NCBI GenBank assembly: GCA_964016985.1
Contig: OZ024827.1
Location: 75,092,953-75,156,952, forward strand
Direction: 5' to 3'
Source: Anodontia alba
Taxonomy: Eukaryota > Mollusca > Bivalvia > Lucinida > Lucinidae
Length of the DNA: 64,000 bases
The notes under the pieces are model-generated. The model ran no database searches and had not been told where the DNA came from. It saw only the letters and a list, made by a program, of their open reading frames with translations. The stretch's first letter is position 1. Each line of letters starts with the position of its first letter. Below are positions 21,425-31,497 of this stretch, piece by piece. A program made the position numbers and the translations under genes.

Positions 21425-21904
21425 AACCCAGGGGTAAGGACAAATAACCCTGGGGCAAAAAACTTTGATTGTTACTAAAATGGTTTGTTACTTTTATCAT
21501 ACATTGTAAGTTTCAGCCATTAGTCTTTAAAACATATTGAGAAAATGATTTTTCAATATTTTCCCCATACAATGCATAGGGACCCAAATTTGACCTTGCC
21601 ACAAAAAGGTCAAAGGTCAACCTAGAGTAATCATTTGGAACAATTTGATAGACCTTGAGTCCCCGATGCTACCTACTAAGATTCAACCTAAAAGCTTACT
21701 TGGTTCTAGAGAAGAAGATTTTTAAGTTTGGGCATAGTGGCCATCTTACTTAACGGACTATGATCATTTGTCCAAATTTTTAATCCCCTTTGACAGAAGG
21801 CTCCACATGAAGTTTGAAGAAAATTGGCCCAGAAGTTTCAGAGATGTCATACCAAAGTGTGAACGGACAATGGACAGATGGATGACAGAAAAAAAAAAAA
21901 AAAC
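21425..21904. repeat. repeat-derived DNA, no gene
   Basis: Begins with a hairpin (AACCCAGGGG/CCCTGGGG). The GACCTTGCCACAAAAAGGTC and GAACGGACAATGGACAGATG blocks resemble the tails of tandem-core repeats. It ends in an A run before the next AACAAGAGGGCC. Confidence 0.4.
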
Positions 21905-23050
21905 AACAAGAGGGCCAAATGGCCCATTTATCCGTCATCTGAGTTTCTCTGGCTCATTGTTCAAATGATATGTGTAGTGGTAATATAGCTACAAGGCATA
22001 ACTGACAAATGACTTCTTGAAACAGAGAAAGAAGAAAGAATGACTGTAAGAAGTTATTTCAATATCTATGACAGTATGAGGCCTTGCCATGTTTTTGTCT
22101 TGAATAATCTTGCTAGAGGTCACCAAAGGAATATTTCTGCCAAATTGTATTGAAATCATCCAGTGGTTTCTGACAAGAAGGATTTTAAACTTTTCTTAAG
22201 CCTGGCCGCTGGCAGCCATGTTTTTTGACAAATCATCACAGCGCAAACAATCTTGGTACAAGATCACCAAGGAAACATTAAATTTTCTGCCAAATTATAT
22301 TGAATTCAGTATGGTCAAGTGGTTTCTGATAAGACTTTTAAAGTTTTCTATACTGTTATATAGAGAAAATAAGCCCCATCCTCTTGAGGCCATGTTTTTG
22401 ACGAATCATCAGGATTTGAACAATCTTGCTACAGGGTCACAAAAGGAACATTTCTGCCAAATGATATTGAACCGATTCATTGGTTCCTGACAAGAAGATT
22501 TTTATGGTTTTCTTTACATAGATATATAGCAGAAAATAAGCCCCCCAGCGGCCATGGTATTTTTACAAATCGTCATACCTTGAATAATTTTGAGAGATGG
22601 TCACCAAAGGAACATTTTTACCAAATTATATTGAAATGGGTCCAGCAGTTTCTGACAAGAAGATTTTTAAAGTTTTATATAAAGGGGAAAATAAGCGCTG
22701 TTCCCTGGCGGCCATGTTTTTTGACATATCAAAATGGCTTGAAAAATCTTGGTACAGGGTCATCAAAGAAACATTTCTGCCAAATTATATTGAAATTTGT
22801 CCAGTAGTTTCTGACAAGAAGAGTTTTATTTCTTTTTCTTTTGATTGCCATGGCAACCTGAATCCTGGAAGGATTCCAAATCTTTGAACAATTTTCAGTC
22901 AGTGTCATCTAAGGTTCATTCCTGTGAAATTTGGTTCTAATTGGCTCAGTGGTTTAGGAGGAGATGTCAAATGTTAACAGAGGATAGACGCCGTCGGATG
23001 CCGGACAACTGGCCTATCAAAATAGGAATTAAAAAAACCCCGCTGCTAAG
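21905..23050 (+). mobile_element. pearl-like element with about 160-bp tandem core
   Basis: Starts AACAAGAGGGCCAAATGGCC (hairpin). At 22110-22830, five units share TTCTGACAAGAAG and TGCCAAATTATATTGAA, with TTCTGAC-type landmarks at 22168, 22323, 22483, 22649 and 22808 (spacing 155-166 bp). It ends near GACGCCGTCGGATGCCGG. A core of about 160 bp with a terminal hairpin fits bivalve pearl/BIV160-type elements. Confidence 0.55.
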
Positions 23051-23084
23051 GTGAATAAAAAAAAACCCTGCTATTAATCATCTG

Positions 23085-23300
23085 AGTACCAACCATTTAT
23101 CTAACAAGGCAGAATTTCCGATGATGACATTTTGAAATATTTTTCTTTCTGTTTGTTTTTGGTTTTTTTAATCATAAAATAGGATCTGACATTACATACA
23201 AATTCATGAAATGCCAAACCCTATTCTCTGTAAAAATGCAAAAAAAAAAAAAAAAAAAAAAAATCAAAATTAGCTCAGAGATTTCTGATGGTTAATCTTT
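23085..23300 (+). mobile_element. family C copy, diverged
   Basis: GGCAGAATTTCCGATGATGA, GGATCTGACATTACATACAA and CATGAAATGCCAAACCC in C order; interrupted by a 24-nt A run (23240-23263). Confidence 0.45.
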
Positions 23301-23536
23301 AAAGTGCCAAAGAAAACTTGCAGTGGACAACTATCTTTTTTATTCTTATTACTATTTTCAATGAAAAATGAAATAAATGAGGCTTGAAAATGTGAAAATA
23401 ATGCTTGACAATTTATGTGAATTGTCTGCTAGGCAGATGATTCACATGAAATGCCAAGCCTTATTTTCTTTGAAACTTAAATATAAAAAAATATATTTCA
23501 AAATGTTGTCCGCTGCAGTCCTGATTGGCACTTTAA
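23292..23536 (+). mobile_element. family D MITE
   Basis: TTAATCTTTAAAGTGCC to CTGATTGGCACTTTAA. Hairpin AATTTATGTGAATTGTCTGC/GCAGATGATTCACATG. TTAA is shared with both neighbours. Confidence 0.7.
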
Positions 23537-23733
23537 CCCTTGTCCTGCTGACCCCGGATATACCCTGCCTTTGCAAACAATGTAGATCCAGATCAGTTGG
23601 CTTCTGATCTGGATCTGCACTATTTGTCATTCAGTATGTGAATTTATATCAACAACCTGGATCAATTAATCTGATTGGCTGAAAATTGGAAGTGGGCATG
23701 GCATCTTAATTAATTCAGCATGACAAGGGTTAA
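23533..23733 (+). mobile_element. piggyBac-like MITE family E, copy 5
   Basis: TTAACCCTTGTCCTGCTGAC to CATGACAAGGGTTAA. The central stem is shortened by about 12 bp (TTGGCTTCTGATCTGG). Confidence 0.8.
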
Positions 23734-23739
23734 TATAGG

Positions 23740-24070
23740 GATCAAACATGGTTTTTCATGCATTAACATTCGCCAGGTCCCGAGGGAGGTGTTGAAAACC
23801 AAGGCCAGAGGAACAACTGCTACATTTCGCGTTATTTCTTGCACTATTTTGTTTCGCCTTTTCCCCGATGTCACGCGAACGCTGTTTCCATGTACTATGC
23901 TTGTTCTAGGGCAGGGCAGTACACATCTTGTGATGACAGCAATTCTGTGGCCCCGCTACAAGCATATTGAAAGTTGCATAGCTGTGCATTAACAGCGCGT
24001 GAATTGCCTTGTTAATACATGGCTTTTCGCCGGTTAATGCATGGCTGTTAATAACGTGCAGCACTGCTTT
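23740..24070. other. GC-richer unclassified block
   Basis: Richer in CpG than its surroundings. GCATTAACATTCGCC near 23760 and TTCGCCGGTTAATGCATG near 24025 are partly inverted, and GGCCAGAGGAACAACTGC sits in the middle. No open frame with splice sites. Possibly another foldback repeat. Confidence 0.3.
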
Positions 24071-24086
24071 TTATGCAATAATATGA

Positions 24087-24296
24087 GTTATCCCCTAAGC
24101 ATAAAGCAAAACTGTAGCAGACAATATTCTAAATTTTTTGCAATTATTTTTCAGAGAAAATAAGTCTTGGCATTTCATGTAAATTGGTGAATGTCTGCTA
24201 GACAATTCAGATGATATGTCAAGCCTTATTTTCTCTGAGAGATAAAAAAATCAGATTGTCATCCACTGCAGATGAAATTAACATTATACGAGTTAA
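24087..24296 (+). mobile_element. family D MITE
   Basis: AAAACTGTAGCAGACAATAT, hairpin TTCATGTAAATTGGTGAATG/ACAATTCAGATGATATG, and CATCCACTGCAGATGAAATT. Confidence 0.6.
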
Positions 24297-24557
24297 TAAA
24301 GTAATATTTACAAAGCAGACTAATCTTTTCAAGGTTTTCGTTAATACCACACTCAAAACTGTGCTTTGTTAATAGAAATACTGTTTCATTTATTGTTTCG
24401 TTTGGGAAATATCCACTTCAAACATTGGATATAGCATTACAAAGCTCTTTTCCAATGCCACTGCTATCAAATGTGGGAACGAAAACACACTTCAAATTGT
24501 TGAGGAGTTAATGAGTGAACATATGTTAACCATCTGGCAAAACAATGAAACCACATT

Positions 24558-24741
24558 CCTCCAGAACAGTCCTTTTTCCAATCAAAAAATTTTGATAGTT
24601 TTCTTATTTCTGCATAAAAACATATGTTGTGGGTACTCATTAGAAGCGCCTCGCTGAGGCGCTTCTAATGAGTACCCACAACATATGTTTTATGCAGAAA
24701 TAAGAAAAATATTTTCCTGATATCCTCTTTTATCTGGTGCT
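24558..24741. mobile_element. MITE family B, well preserved
   Basis: TTCTTATTTCTGCATAAAAA flanks a 70-bp perfect hairpin (ATATGTTGTGGGTACTCATT, AGAAGCGCCTCG and complement). It ends CTTTTATCTGGTGCT. Confidence 0.8.
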
Positions 24742-24929
24742 AATGAAACCAATCAACAGTAGTTATTAATTCTAGTGCAAAAGCCTATATTTCTATCATG
24801 CAGGGATGCTCTTGTTTGGTTTTTGATTTTCTGCGCCCAACCTTCATGTATTGTTTTGTAATATGCTGCAAATTCCCTGAGAGGTGCCACCAAATACTGA
24901 TTTTCACTCACTTGAAAATCAAGCAACAG

Positions 24930-25036
24930 CCCAGCTAGCATTCTACGTAAATCTACATCGGGCCGTCATCAGCCCATCAGCTACCCTGACGGGCCAATGA
25001 CGGCCCGATACAGATTTACGTAGAATGCTGACTGGG
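24930..25036. mobile_element. MITE family I, best copy
   Basis: 107 bp. CCCAGCTAGCATTCTACGTA faces TACGTAGAATGCTGACTGGG, with a GC-rich centre (GGGCCGTCAT/ATGACGGCCC). Confidence 0.8.
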
Positions 25037-25119
25037 AGGGTTTCAGAACAGTACACGAAAGGCATAAAATAATTAGCCATTCTATTTTTAATTTTTTGGA
25101 ATATTTCACTGATATTGAG

Positions 25120-25290
25120 CCCCTTTAAGTGCTAATCACAACTGCAGCATGCATTTTTATTTTCTTTTCAATTTTCAGACAAATAAGGCTGGACATATAT
25201 CATAAAACGACAAGTCTTATTTTCTCTGAATAATAATAATAATAATAAAACAATTTAGAATGTCATCTACTACCATTATGCTTAAGAATT
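25120..25290 (+). mobile_element. family D MITE, diverged
   Basis: TGCTAATCACAACTGCAGCA, AATAAGGCTGGACATATATC and GTCATCTACTACCATTATGC in D order. Confidence 0.5.
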
Positions 25291-25366
25291 TTGGTTAGGA
25301 ACGTTGTTCTCTGGACAAAAGAGAAAAATAGTCCACCTAATAATTGGCCACCCATGGATCACTCAC

Positions 25367-25563
25367 CTGAATGAAACAGTCATAGCATGTTCACAGAAAC
25401 CATGTAACAAGTTTTCATTATTGACATGGCAACCAATCAAAATACAGGATGGCTTTAAAACTTCTGAAGAACTGCCCAAGGAAGGTTCAAAGTACTCCTC
25501 TGGACTGGATATTCTTGGTGTATCTTCTGCATTTTCTACAAGGGAGACAACTTCTGTGACTTC
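25367..25563 (-). CDS. candidate exon, 65 codons, possibly repeat-derived 3' end
   Basis: Minus strand: acceptor AAAACTAACAG before 25563 (preceded in frame by a stop) and an ideal donor ATTCAG|GTGAGT after 25367. Enters in phase 0, open for 65 codons, exits with 2 nt. The N-terminal part is acidic and serine-rich (ENAEDTPRISSPEEYFEPS). The last third lies in a stretch resembling the CACTCACCTGA end of repeat Q, so the donor may be transposon-supplied. It joins in phase to 20347-20489. The acceptor lacks a strong pyrimidine tract. Confidence 0.35.
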
Positions 25564-25672
25564 CTGTTAGTTTTCCTTGCCTGATAAGCTGCTTTTGGGC
25601 CTCTGAAAAAGCAATTTGTTAAATTTTAGGGGTAATATCAGTAATTCTTGCACCCTTTAACAAAACAAGGTA

Positions 25673-25937
25673 CCCCAAAGAAAAGCCGAGGTCAGCACAA
25701 TTCTTTCGTGGAGATTGATCATGAAATATTTTCTAAGGTCATTCTCTCCCTTCCGCTGATTTAAGAAGGGCAGTTGTCAGTTTCTGGCGAAGAATGTGCA
25801 CAATATTGGTTAACCACTTAGAGGACTAAGCCTGCCCAGTGAATGTGTGGTTAGGTAAACTGACCGCGCTCGATATGACCCCATTGGATTGACTGGGCCA
25901 TAAAACCTCAACAAAAACAAACAAACCCCAAAGAAAA
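25673..25937 (+). mobile_element. SINE family S1, 5'-truncated, 12-bp TSD
   Basis: The body 25685-25925 matches the reverse complement of the full SINE at 49460-49762 but starts inside the tRNA-like head. CCCCAAAGAAAA flanks it at 25673-25684 and 25926-25937. Tail CCTCAACAAAAACAAACAAA. 5' truncation plus TSD is the signature of LINE-driven retroposition. Confidence 0.85.
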
Positions 25938-25958
25938 ATCCTGATACCCAAAATACTT

Positions 25959-26184
25959 TTAATGCTTTGCATGTGGGGTAATTTTGCATGCTTTTTGGTT
26001 GTCTGTGGATTTTTTTTCTCAAAATTATTTTTTTTCAAAAAAATCTTTCAGAAATAGATGTACCATTAGAGTGTCAAATAGTCTGGATCCTGAAGTTTTG
26101 TCAGGCCTGATCTGGGTCCAAACTAACTCTTTGCAAAGGTTATCGGCAGGCAACAAAAGTCGCCACCAGCGGAGAAAGAGTTAA
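25959..26184 (+). mobile_element. MITE family N, copy 2
   Basis: TTAATGCTTTGCATGTGGGG to GGAGAAAGAGTTAA, with GTCTGGATCC/CTGATCTGGGTCCAAAC inside and TTAA at both ends, so probably piggyBac-like too. Confidence 0.65.
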
Positions 26185-26309
26185 ATACTGCAAATATACC
26201 CTCGTTTGTTGACTTGCATGTGCATTTAAAACACCAGATCAGTTTACCACCCTACTGTCCTTTTGACATATGTTTTTTGCTTGGCGTTTTATTTTAAATG
26301 AAAATATTT

Positions 26310-26810
26310 TGTTCTGACAGACCATATCTTATCAGAAACCATTTGTCTTTTCCATTTCTGTGTTTTGTTCTCAAATATTTACCCTAAAATTAAACTAATG
26401 GCCAAAAATTGGTCTGACCTATGCAATTTCTATAGTAAAGTGATTTTCTTTTTTAAATTTTGATTAAGAAAATATTTATTACTTTTCTTTGCTGAAGTTG
26501 AATTATTGATGTTTCACAATATTGTGAAAATTTCAGAAATATTGAACAAGCGGAAATCATTGAAAATCTGCCTCCAAGTTACCTACCCTACAGATTTCTG
26601 CATAATTTGCATTCATTTATACTATGGGAAAAAGTGAAAATATTTGATTTTTTATTAACCAATGACTAGAATAAAACTTTTGATGCACAGGTAGTTACAA
26701 CAAATGGTTTTGAATTAAATCAAGGCAAAAGTTTGCAAATTTACTTCTTCTGTGTAAAGCATCAAGCAAAAAACGACTTTCCGAAATATGTCGAAAGCAC
26801 ATTAAGTTTT
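26310..26810 (+). repeat. dispersed repeat M, copy 1 (about 500 bp)
   Basis: Aligns by eye with the reverse complement of 35330-35868: shared ACCATATCTTATCAG-type/ACCATTTGTCTTTTC start, GGTCTGACCTATGCA, TTTCTATAGTAAA and ATGAAAATTTCAGAAAT. No coding frame spans it. Superfamily unknown. Confidence 0.65.
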
Positions 26811-26995
26811 TAGCCTCATTTCTTTTGCCATTTAGTAGTGTTACGTTTCTTTTGTCTTTTTTCAGGCCAGTACATTACAATAAACAATACTTGGTACAAG
26901 TGCCCCTAGCTTTTTATAAAGATGAATAAACGATATTGTCCCATTATGAAAGTACTGACTGTACTGAAGAAAGGAAATTGATCCACTAAAAAGTG

Positions 26996-27199
26996 TTAAC
27001 CCTTAGCACTCTGGGTAAAATTTTCAGACAACATATTGAAATATTTTTCTTAATATGCCCAGAAAACAGGTTTTGACATTTCATGCAAATTGTCCCCAGC
27101 AGAGACAATTTGTATGAAATGTCAAGTCCTGTTTTGAAGGAAAAATAAGAAAAAAGTCATCAATTTGTTGTCTGTTGAATTAGCGTAGAAAGTGGTTAA
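26996..27199 (+). mobile_element. piggyBac-like MITE family C
   Basis: TTAACCCTTAGCACTCTGGG to AGAAAGTGGTTAA; hairpin CATTTCATGCAAATTGTCCC with complement. Confidence 0.75.
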
Positions 27200-27480
27200 T
27201 GTTAAATTAGATGAAGACTGAAGCATCAGGTGTTTTTGTATATTGGGAATTAAATGGTTGTATTGTTTGCTACAGACAGATGTAACAATTCAATTAATGA
27301 TTCTTTTCCAGAATTATTCTAGAAATGGTCCGCTTCAGAAAAGGCAAATAGTCACCTGAGGACGACATGTAAATAGACAAAATAGCTGTTGCAGATCAAC
27401 CAATCAAATCATCTAAAATTTCACTTAACCCATTTTAGACAGAATAAACCATAACCTTTTCCTAAGACACCCAACAACCC
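27200..27480. other. single-copy DNA with acceptor-like sites on both strands
   Basis: Plus: ATTCTTTTCCAG at about 27312 precedes a 15-codon open stretch ending TGA, with AATAAA near 27442. Minus: TTTACATGTCGTCCTCAG precedes a 19-codon open stretch ending TAA with no donor. Both are too short to decide between. Confidence 0.2.
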
Positions 27481-27552
27481 AAGGGGTTTACTCTTACAGG
27501 AAAGAATTTAGATTTGGGAGCAAATTCTTTCCTTTTAGAGTAGACCCCTTTT
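27481..27552. repeat. hairpin repeat family A
   Basis: AAGGGGTTTACTCTTACAGG faces TTAGAGTAGACCCCTTTTC. Confidence 0.65.
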
Positions 27553-27734
27553 CAGAAGGGAGATAAAACAATTTTTATAGAGCTACAACCCTTGAAAGTG
27601 TTTGAATTCCCCTTAAAATAATGACACACAAGAGAACACAATTTACAAAATTGATATTTGTTGTTAAGCATAAAGATAAAACCCTAACGTGTTTAACACC
27701 TATCTTAGAGAGAAAAGGTAGCATGTTTCAGTTA

Positions 27735-28870
27735 GCAACAGCAAAGACCAAGTCTGGCAAATCAAAACCACCCATATGCCAACAATAAAGACCCAGACTG
27801 GCATATCAATACCTCCCATATCCCGAAGACAAAGATCGAGACCGGCAAACCAATACTTCCCATATAATACCAACAACAAAGACACAAGCTGACAAACCAA
27901 TATTTCCCATATGCCCACAACTAAGACCCAGACTAGCAAACCAATAGTTCTCATATGCCAACAACAAAGACCCAGGCTGGCAAATCAACACTTCCCATAA
28001 TGATGCAAACAACAAAGACCCAGGCTGACAAATCAACACTTCTCATATGCCACCAACAAAGACTCAAGTTGGCAAACCAATACTTCCCATATGCCAACAA
28101 CTCAGATTCAGACTGGCAAATCAATAAATCCCATATGCCAACAAGAAAGACCCAGGCTGGCAAACCATTTGAATATTTCCCATATGCCAACAACAAAGAC
28201 CCAGGCTGGCAAACCAATATTTCCTATATTCCAGTAGCAAAGACCCAGATTGGTAAACCAATACCTCCCAACAACAAAGATCAAGACTTGCAAACCAATA
28301 TTCTCATGTCAACAACAAAGACCCAGGCTGGCAAACCAATATTGCCCATATGCTCACAACTAAGACCCAGACTAGCAAACCAATATTTCCCATATGCCAA
28401 CAATAAAGACACAGGCTGGCAAACCAATATTTCTCATACGCCAAGCACAAAGTTCCAGGCTTGCAAAGCAATACTTCCAATATGTGAACAACAAAGATCC
28501 AGACTTACAAACCAATTTTTATCCTGTGCCGACAACAAAGAGCCAGACTGACAAACCAACATTTCCTATAATCCAAGAACAAAGGACTAGGCTGGCAAAC
28601 CAACATTTAACATATGCCAAAACAAAGACCTAGACTGGCAAACCAATATTTCTCAACTGTCAACAACAAAGACCCAGACTTACAGACCAATTTTCCCATA
28701 TGTCAACAGCAAAATTCCAGACTTACAACCAATATTTCCCATATGTCAACAACAAAGATCTAGGCTGGCAAAACCAACAGTTCCCATATGCCAACAACAA
28801 AGACCCAGACTGGCAAACCAACATTTCCCAGATACCAACAAGACAGATCCAGCTGGCAAACCAACATATC
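27735..28870. repeat. minisatellite, unit about 44 bp, left part
   Basis: Unit CAACAACAAAGACCCAGGCT, then GGCAAACCAATATTTCCCATATGC, repeated for 1.1 kb with length variation (about 36-45 bp). The array continues at 29122 after an inserted MITE. The 198-codon open frame at 27955-28551 is repeat-driven. Confidence 0.85.
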
Positions 28871-29121
28871 ATATCGAGGGTTGAGCGCAAGACTAGCGTA
28901 AGTCAGATGGTTGTTTTTCCCCAAACCTAATCTCCTCACCATGAAGGCGTTATGAAGATTACAACATTTCTTTCTGTAAACAATGAAAATTTAGGTGCCA
29001 TTGCTCGTATGAGCAATGGCACCTAAATTTGCATTGTTTACAAAGGGGTCCAAGTTGCCCCTAAACAAGGGTTTCAAAAATATGTTTGAGTTACTATAGT
29101 CTTGCGCTCAACCCTCGATAT
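28871..29121. mobile_element. MITE family K inserted in the minisatellite
   Basis: Perfect inverted ends ATATCGAGGGTTGAGCGCAA (28871) and TTGCGCTCAACCCTCGATAT (29121), with a central perfect hairpin TTAGGTGCCATTGCTC and complement. The ~44-bp array resumes on the far side (ATGCCAACAAC). The duplication is TA or ATAT; it cannot be fixed because the ends are AT-rich. Confidence 0.8.
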
Positions 29122-29420
29122 ATGCCAACAACAAGGATTCATACTGGCAAACCAACATTTCCAAAATTAATACATCAACTATTAAGACCCGTACTGGCAA
29201 CCAAATATTTCCCCACATCATTCAGAAAGACACAGACTGGTAAACCATACTTTCCAAATACAGAAGACACAAAACCCCACCTGACTAACCAACGTTTTCC
29301 AACAAACCAGCAATAAAAAATGAACCAGACTGGCATAATAACATTTTCCGTTATGCAAAAAAAAAGCAAAAAAACAAAACAAAACCACACACACAAAGAC
29401 TTGGACAGGCAAAGACTGTC
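29122..29420. repeat. minisatellite, right part, degrading outward
   Basis: Same GGCAAACCAACATTTCC-type units as 27735-28870, increasingly diverged toward 29420. Confidence 0.7.
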
Positions 29421-29885
29421 TCCCTATATACAAAGATTCACCTCAGACTGCACATCCATGACCAGGGTTTCTGTTGCTTGTAGACCAATCTAGGGATTAC
29501 AGAATGTGTACAGTAAATCCTGTAAACAATACTTCAGTCATGCTGAGCCATCTTCCAATACAAAAGAGAAAGAAAAGAAGAATGGGTTAGATAAGATATA
29601 GGTCCCAACTCCTAACTTTGCTTGGAGTGAATAAGAACCATCCTGCCAGAAGCCAATGATGCAGGACCAATCCTACAACAGTTTCAGCAGAAGAACACAC
29701 CACCCAACCACCCAAAGTGTGTACTGGAATGACCATGATCGTTTCTTTGTTTTATTTGGGTTGAATATCACTTTCAACAATCTTTCAGTGATATTGCAAT
29801 GGTATCTGGATGTGACAGGGCACTCAAAGCTCACTTTAAGAATGCTTTTTCACTGAAATATCATGCCATGATACACAACATTATA
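29421..29885. other. no gene identified; SINE fragment inside
   Basis: 29740-29815 (GGGTTGAATATCAC, CAACAATCTTTCAGTGATAT, GGTATCTGGATGTGA) matches the 3' part of SINE S3 at 51855-52170. The rest has no open frame with splice sites. Confidence 0.35.
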
Positions 29886-30223
29886 CAGTCGACTCTCGTT
29901 ACCTCGAAGTCCAAGGGACTCTCTGAAAAACTTCGAGGTATCCGTACTTTGACATATATGATTTGCAGAATTGAGAAAAAAAAATAAAAAAATCGAACAA
30001 TCGCATTCCACAAATGAATATGTATTTTGACTCCTGAAGTTTGAGATTTATTGAAAATATTGTGGAAAAGAGGAGAAATTGCTCCTTAGGAGCAATTTCT
30101 CCTCATTTCCACAATATTTTGTTACCCTTTGTTAGATAACCATGTTAAAATAGGGACCAGATTTTCACTTCAAGATAAGCAAATATTCGAGATAAGCGAA
30201 ATCGAGATAAGGAGAGTCGACTG
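29886..30223 (+). mobile_element. pogo/mariner-like MITE family G, copy 3
   Basis: TA flanks; ends CAGTCGACTCTCGTTACCTC and GATAAGGAGAGTCGACTG; central GTGGAAAAGAGGAGAAATTG hairpin. Confidence 0.8.
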
Positions 30224-30349
30224 TATTCCACCCATTCACATCATATTGAAACTGGGCCAACCAGTTCTGATTGTTTACTGTACTTTCTTAATGATGAGCA
30301 CTAAGCTCTTTTAGCAGTTAGTACCATTTTTAAAGTCTTTGGTATGACT

Positions 30350-30420
30350 TTGCTGGGATTGAACCCACAACCTCCCAGACACAAAGTGGATGCTCTACCA
30401 ATTGAGCCACTGCACCATGA
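30350..30420 (-). repeat. tRNA-like SINE head
   Basis: Minus strand: A box in GTGGCTCAATTGGTAGAGC and B box in GTGGGTTCAATCCC, with a plausible anticodon-arm region. No clean acceptor stem, so a SINE head or tRNA pseudogene rather than a working tRNA. Confidence 0.6.
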
Positions 30421-30432
30421 TTAAGGATGATC

Positions 30433-30610
30433 TTAACCCTTTTCCTGCTGAAACCGGATATACCCTGCCTTTGTAGATTCAGAAACCAACTGATCTTGAT
30501 CTGCACTGTTTGTCATTAAGTATGTTAATTTGTATCAACAATCTGGAGCAAGTAATCTAATTGGCTGAAAATTAGAAGCATCTTAATGTATTCAGCAGGA
30601 CAAGGGTTAA
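30433..30610 (+). mobile_element. piggyBac-like MITE family E, copy 6, left stem deleted
   Basis: TTAACCCTTTTCCTGCTGAA to AGGACAAGGGTTAA. The left inner stem (AGTGTAGATCCAGATC) is missing while the right one remains. Confidence 0.75.
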
Positions 30611-30692
30611 TGGGATTATATAGTCTGCAACTTCCAATGATCACATAGAGAAAAATGTTGGCTGTCAGGCCTTGTTTGATCACGCTATGAAA

Positions 30693-31001
30693 TACTGTAT
30701 TCGACCTAATTACCACACATGCTCCTATAAGCGCACAGTAAACCAATTAAGTAGCCTTTAGATTACAGTCAGTGTACTTTTATCTACTTCTTTATGAAAA
30801 CATATGTTGTAGGAACAAGTCGAGGCAATTCAAACGAGTACCCACAACATAATGAAAATAATGATGCAAAAGCATCATTTAATACACTCCTCATTAAGTC
30901 CTTTAAAGAGTGCCCTTATTAGGCTGATATTTTACTACAAGTTTCTTCAATAATTTTGAAAAATCTAAGCGCACAGTGCGGTAATTAGGTTGAATACAGT
31001 A
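30693..31001. mobile_element. MITE family H, copy 2
   Basis: ATACTGTATTCGACCTAATT to TAATTAGGTTGAATACAGTA, with a shortened ATATGTTGTAGGAAC/GAGTACCCACAACAT hairpin. Confidence 0.75.
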
Positions 31002-31102
31002 ATCCATTTATAAAGGGCCATCCAATAGCAGAAAGGTATCTTACAGCATAACTGAATAGTGAAGTAATCTAAAAAAGGGCTCCCCTATCAGTTTGCCCAT
31101 CC

Positions 31103-31137
31103 TTAACCCTTAAAAAGCTAGTAGCATCTGCAACAAA

Positions 31138-31172
<35 letters not shown>

Positions 31173-31446
31173 AGAAAATAAGGCTTGAAAATTCATGTGA
31201 ATTGTCCACTAGGCAGAAGACTTACATGAAATGTCAAACCTTATTTTCTATGAAAATTAAAAATAATTCCAAAAATGTCATTTTTATAACTCTGAGTAGA
31301 GCTTTAATAGCTTTTCTAAAATACAAAATTAGGCTTGATATTTCATGTGAATCACCTGCCTAGCAGACGATTCACATGACATGACAAGCCTTATTTTCTC
31401 TAAAAAATAAAACTATCATAGATCAAAATTTAGAATAGCACTTTAA
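31103..31446 (+). mobile_element. two abutting family D MITEs
   Basis: 31103-31308 (TTAACCCTTAAAAAGCTAG; contains a T run at 31139-31171) and 31305-31446, each with a CATGTGAATTGTCC/GACTTACATGAAATG-type hairpin. Confidence 0.6.
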
Positions 31447-31497
31447 CCTTTATCACTCTCTGAGTAAATTCAGCAGACAAAACTTGATCATATTTTA

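Noticed and set aside
27313..27361. Plus-strand terminal exon after ATTCTTTTCCAG
   Set aside because: Fifteen codons, with an equally good competing acceptor on minus; kept only as a note.
27955..28551. 198-codon plus frame, the longest in the window
   Set aside because: Lies wholly in the ~44-bp minisatellite; composition is the repeat and the opposite strand is equally open.
30350..30420. Functional tRNA gene
   Set aside because: A and B boxes are present but no matching acceptor stem; fits a SINE head or pseudogene.
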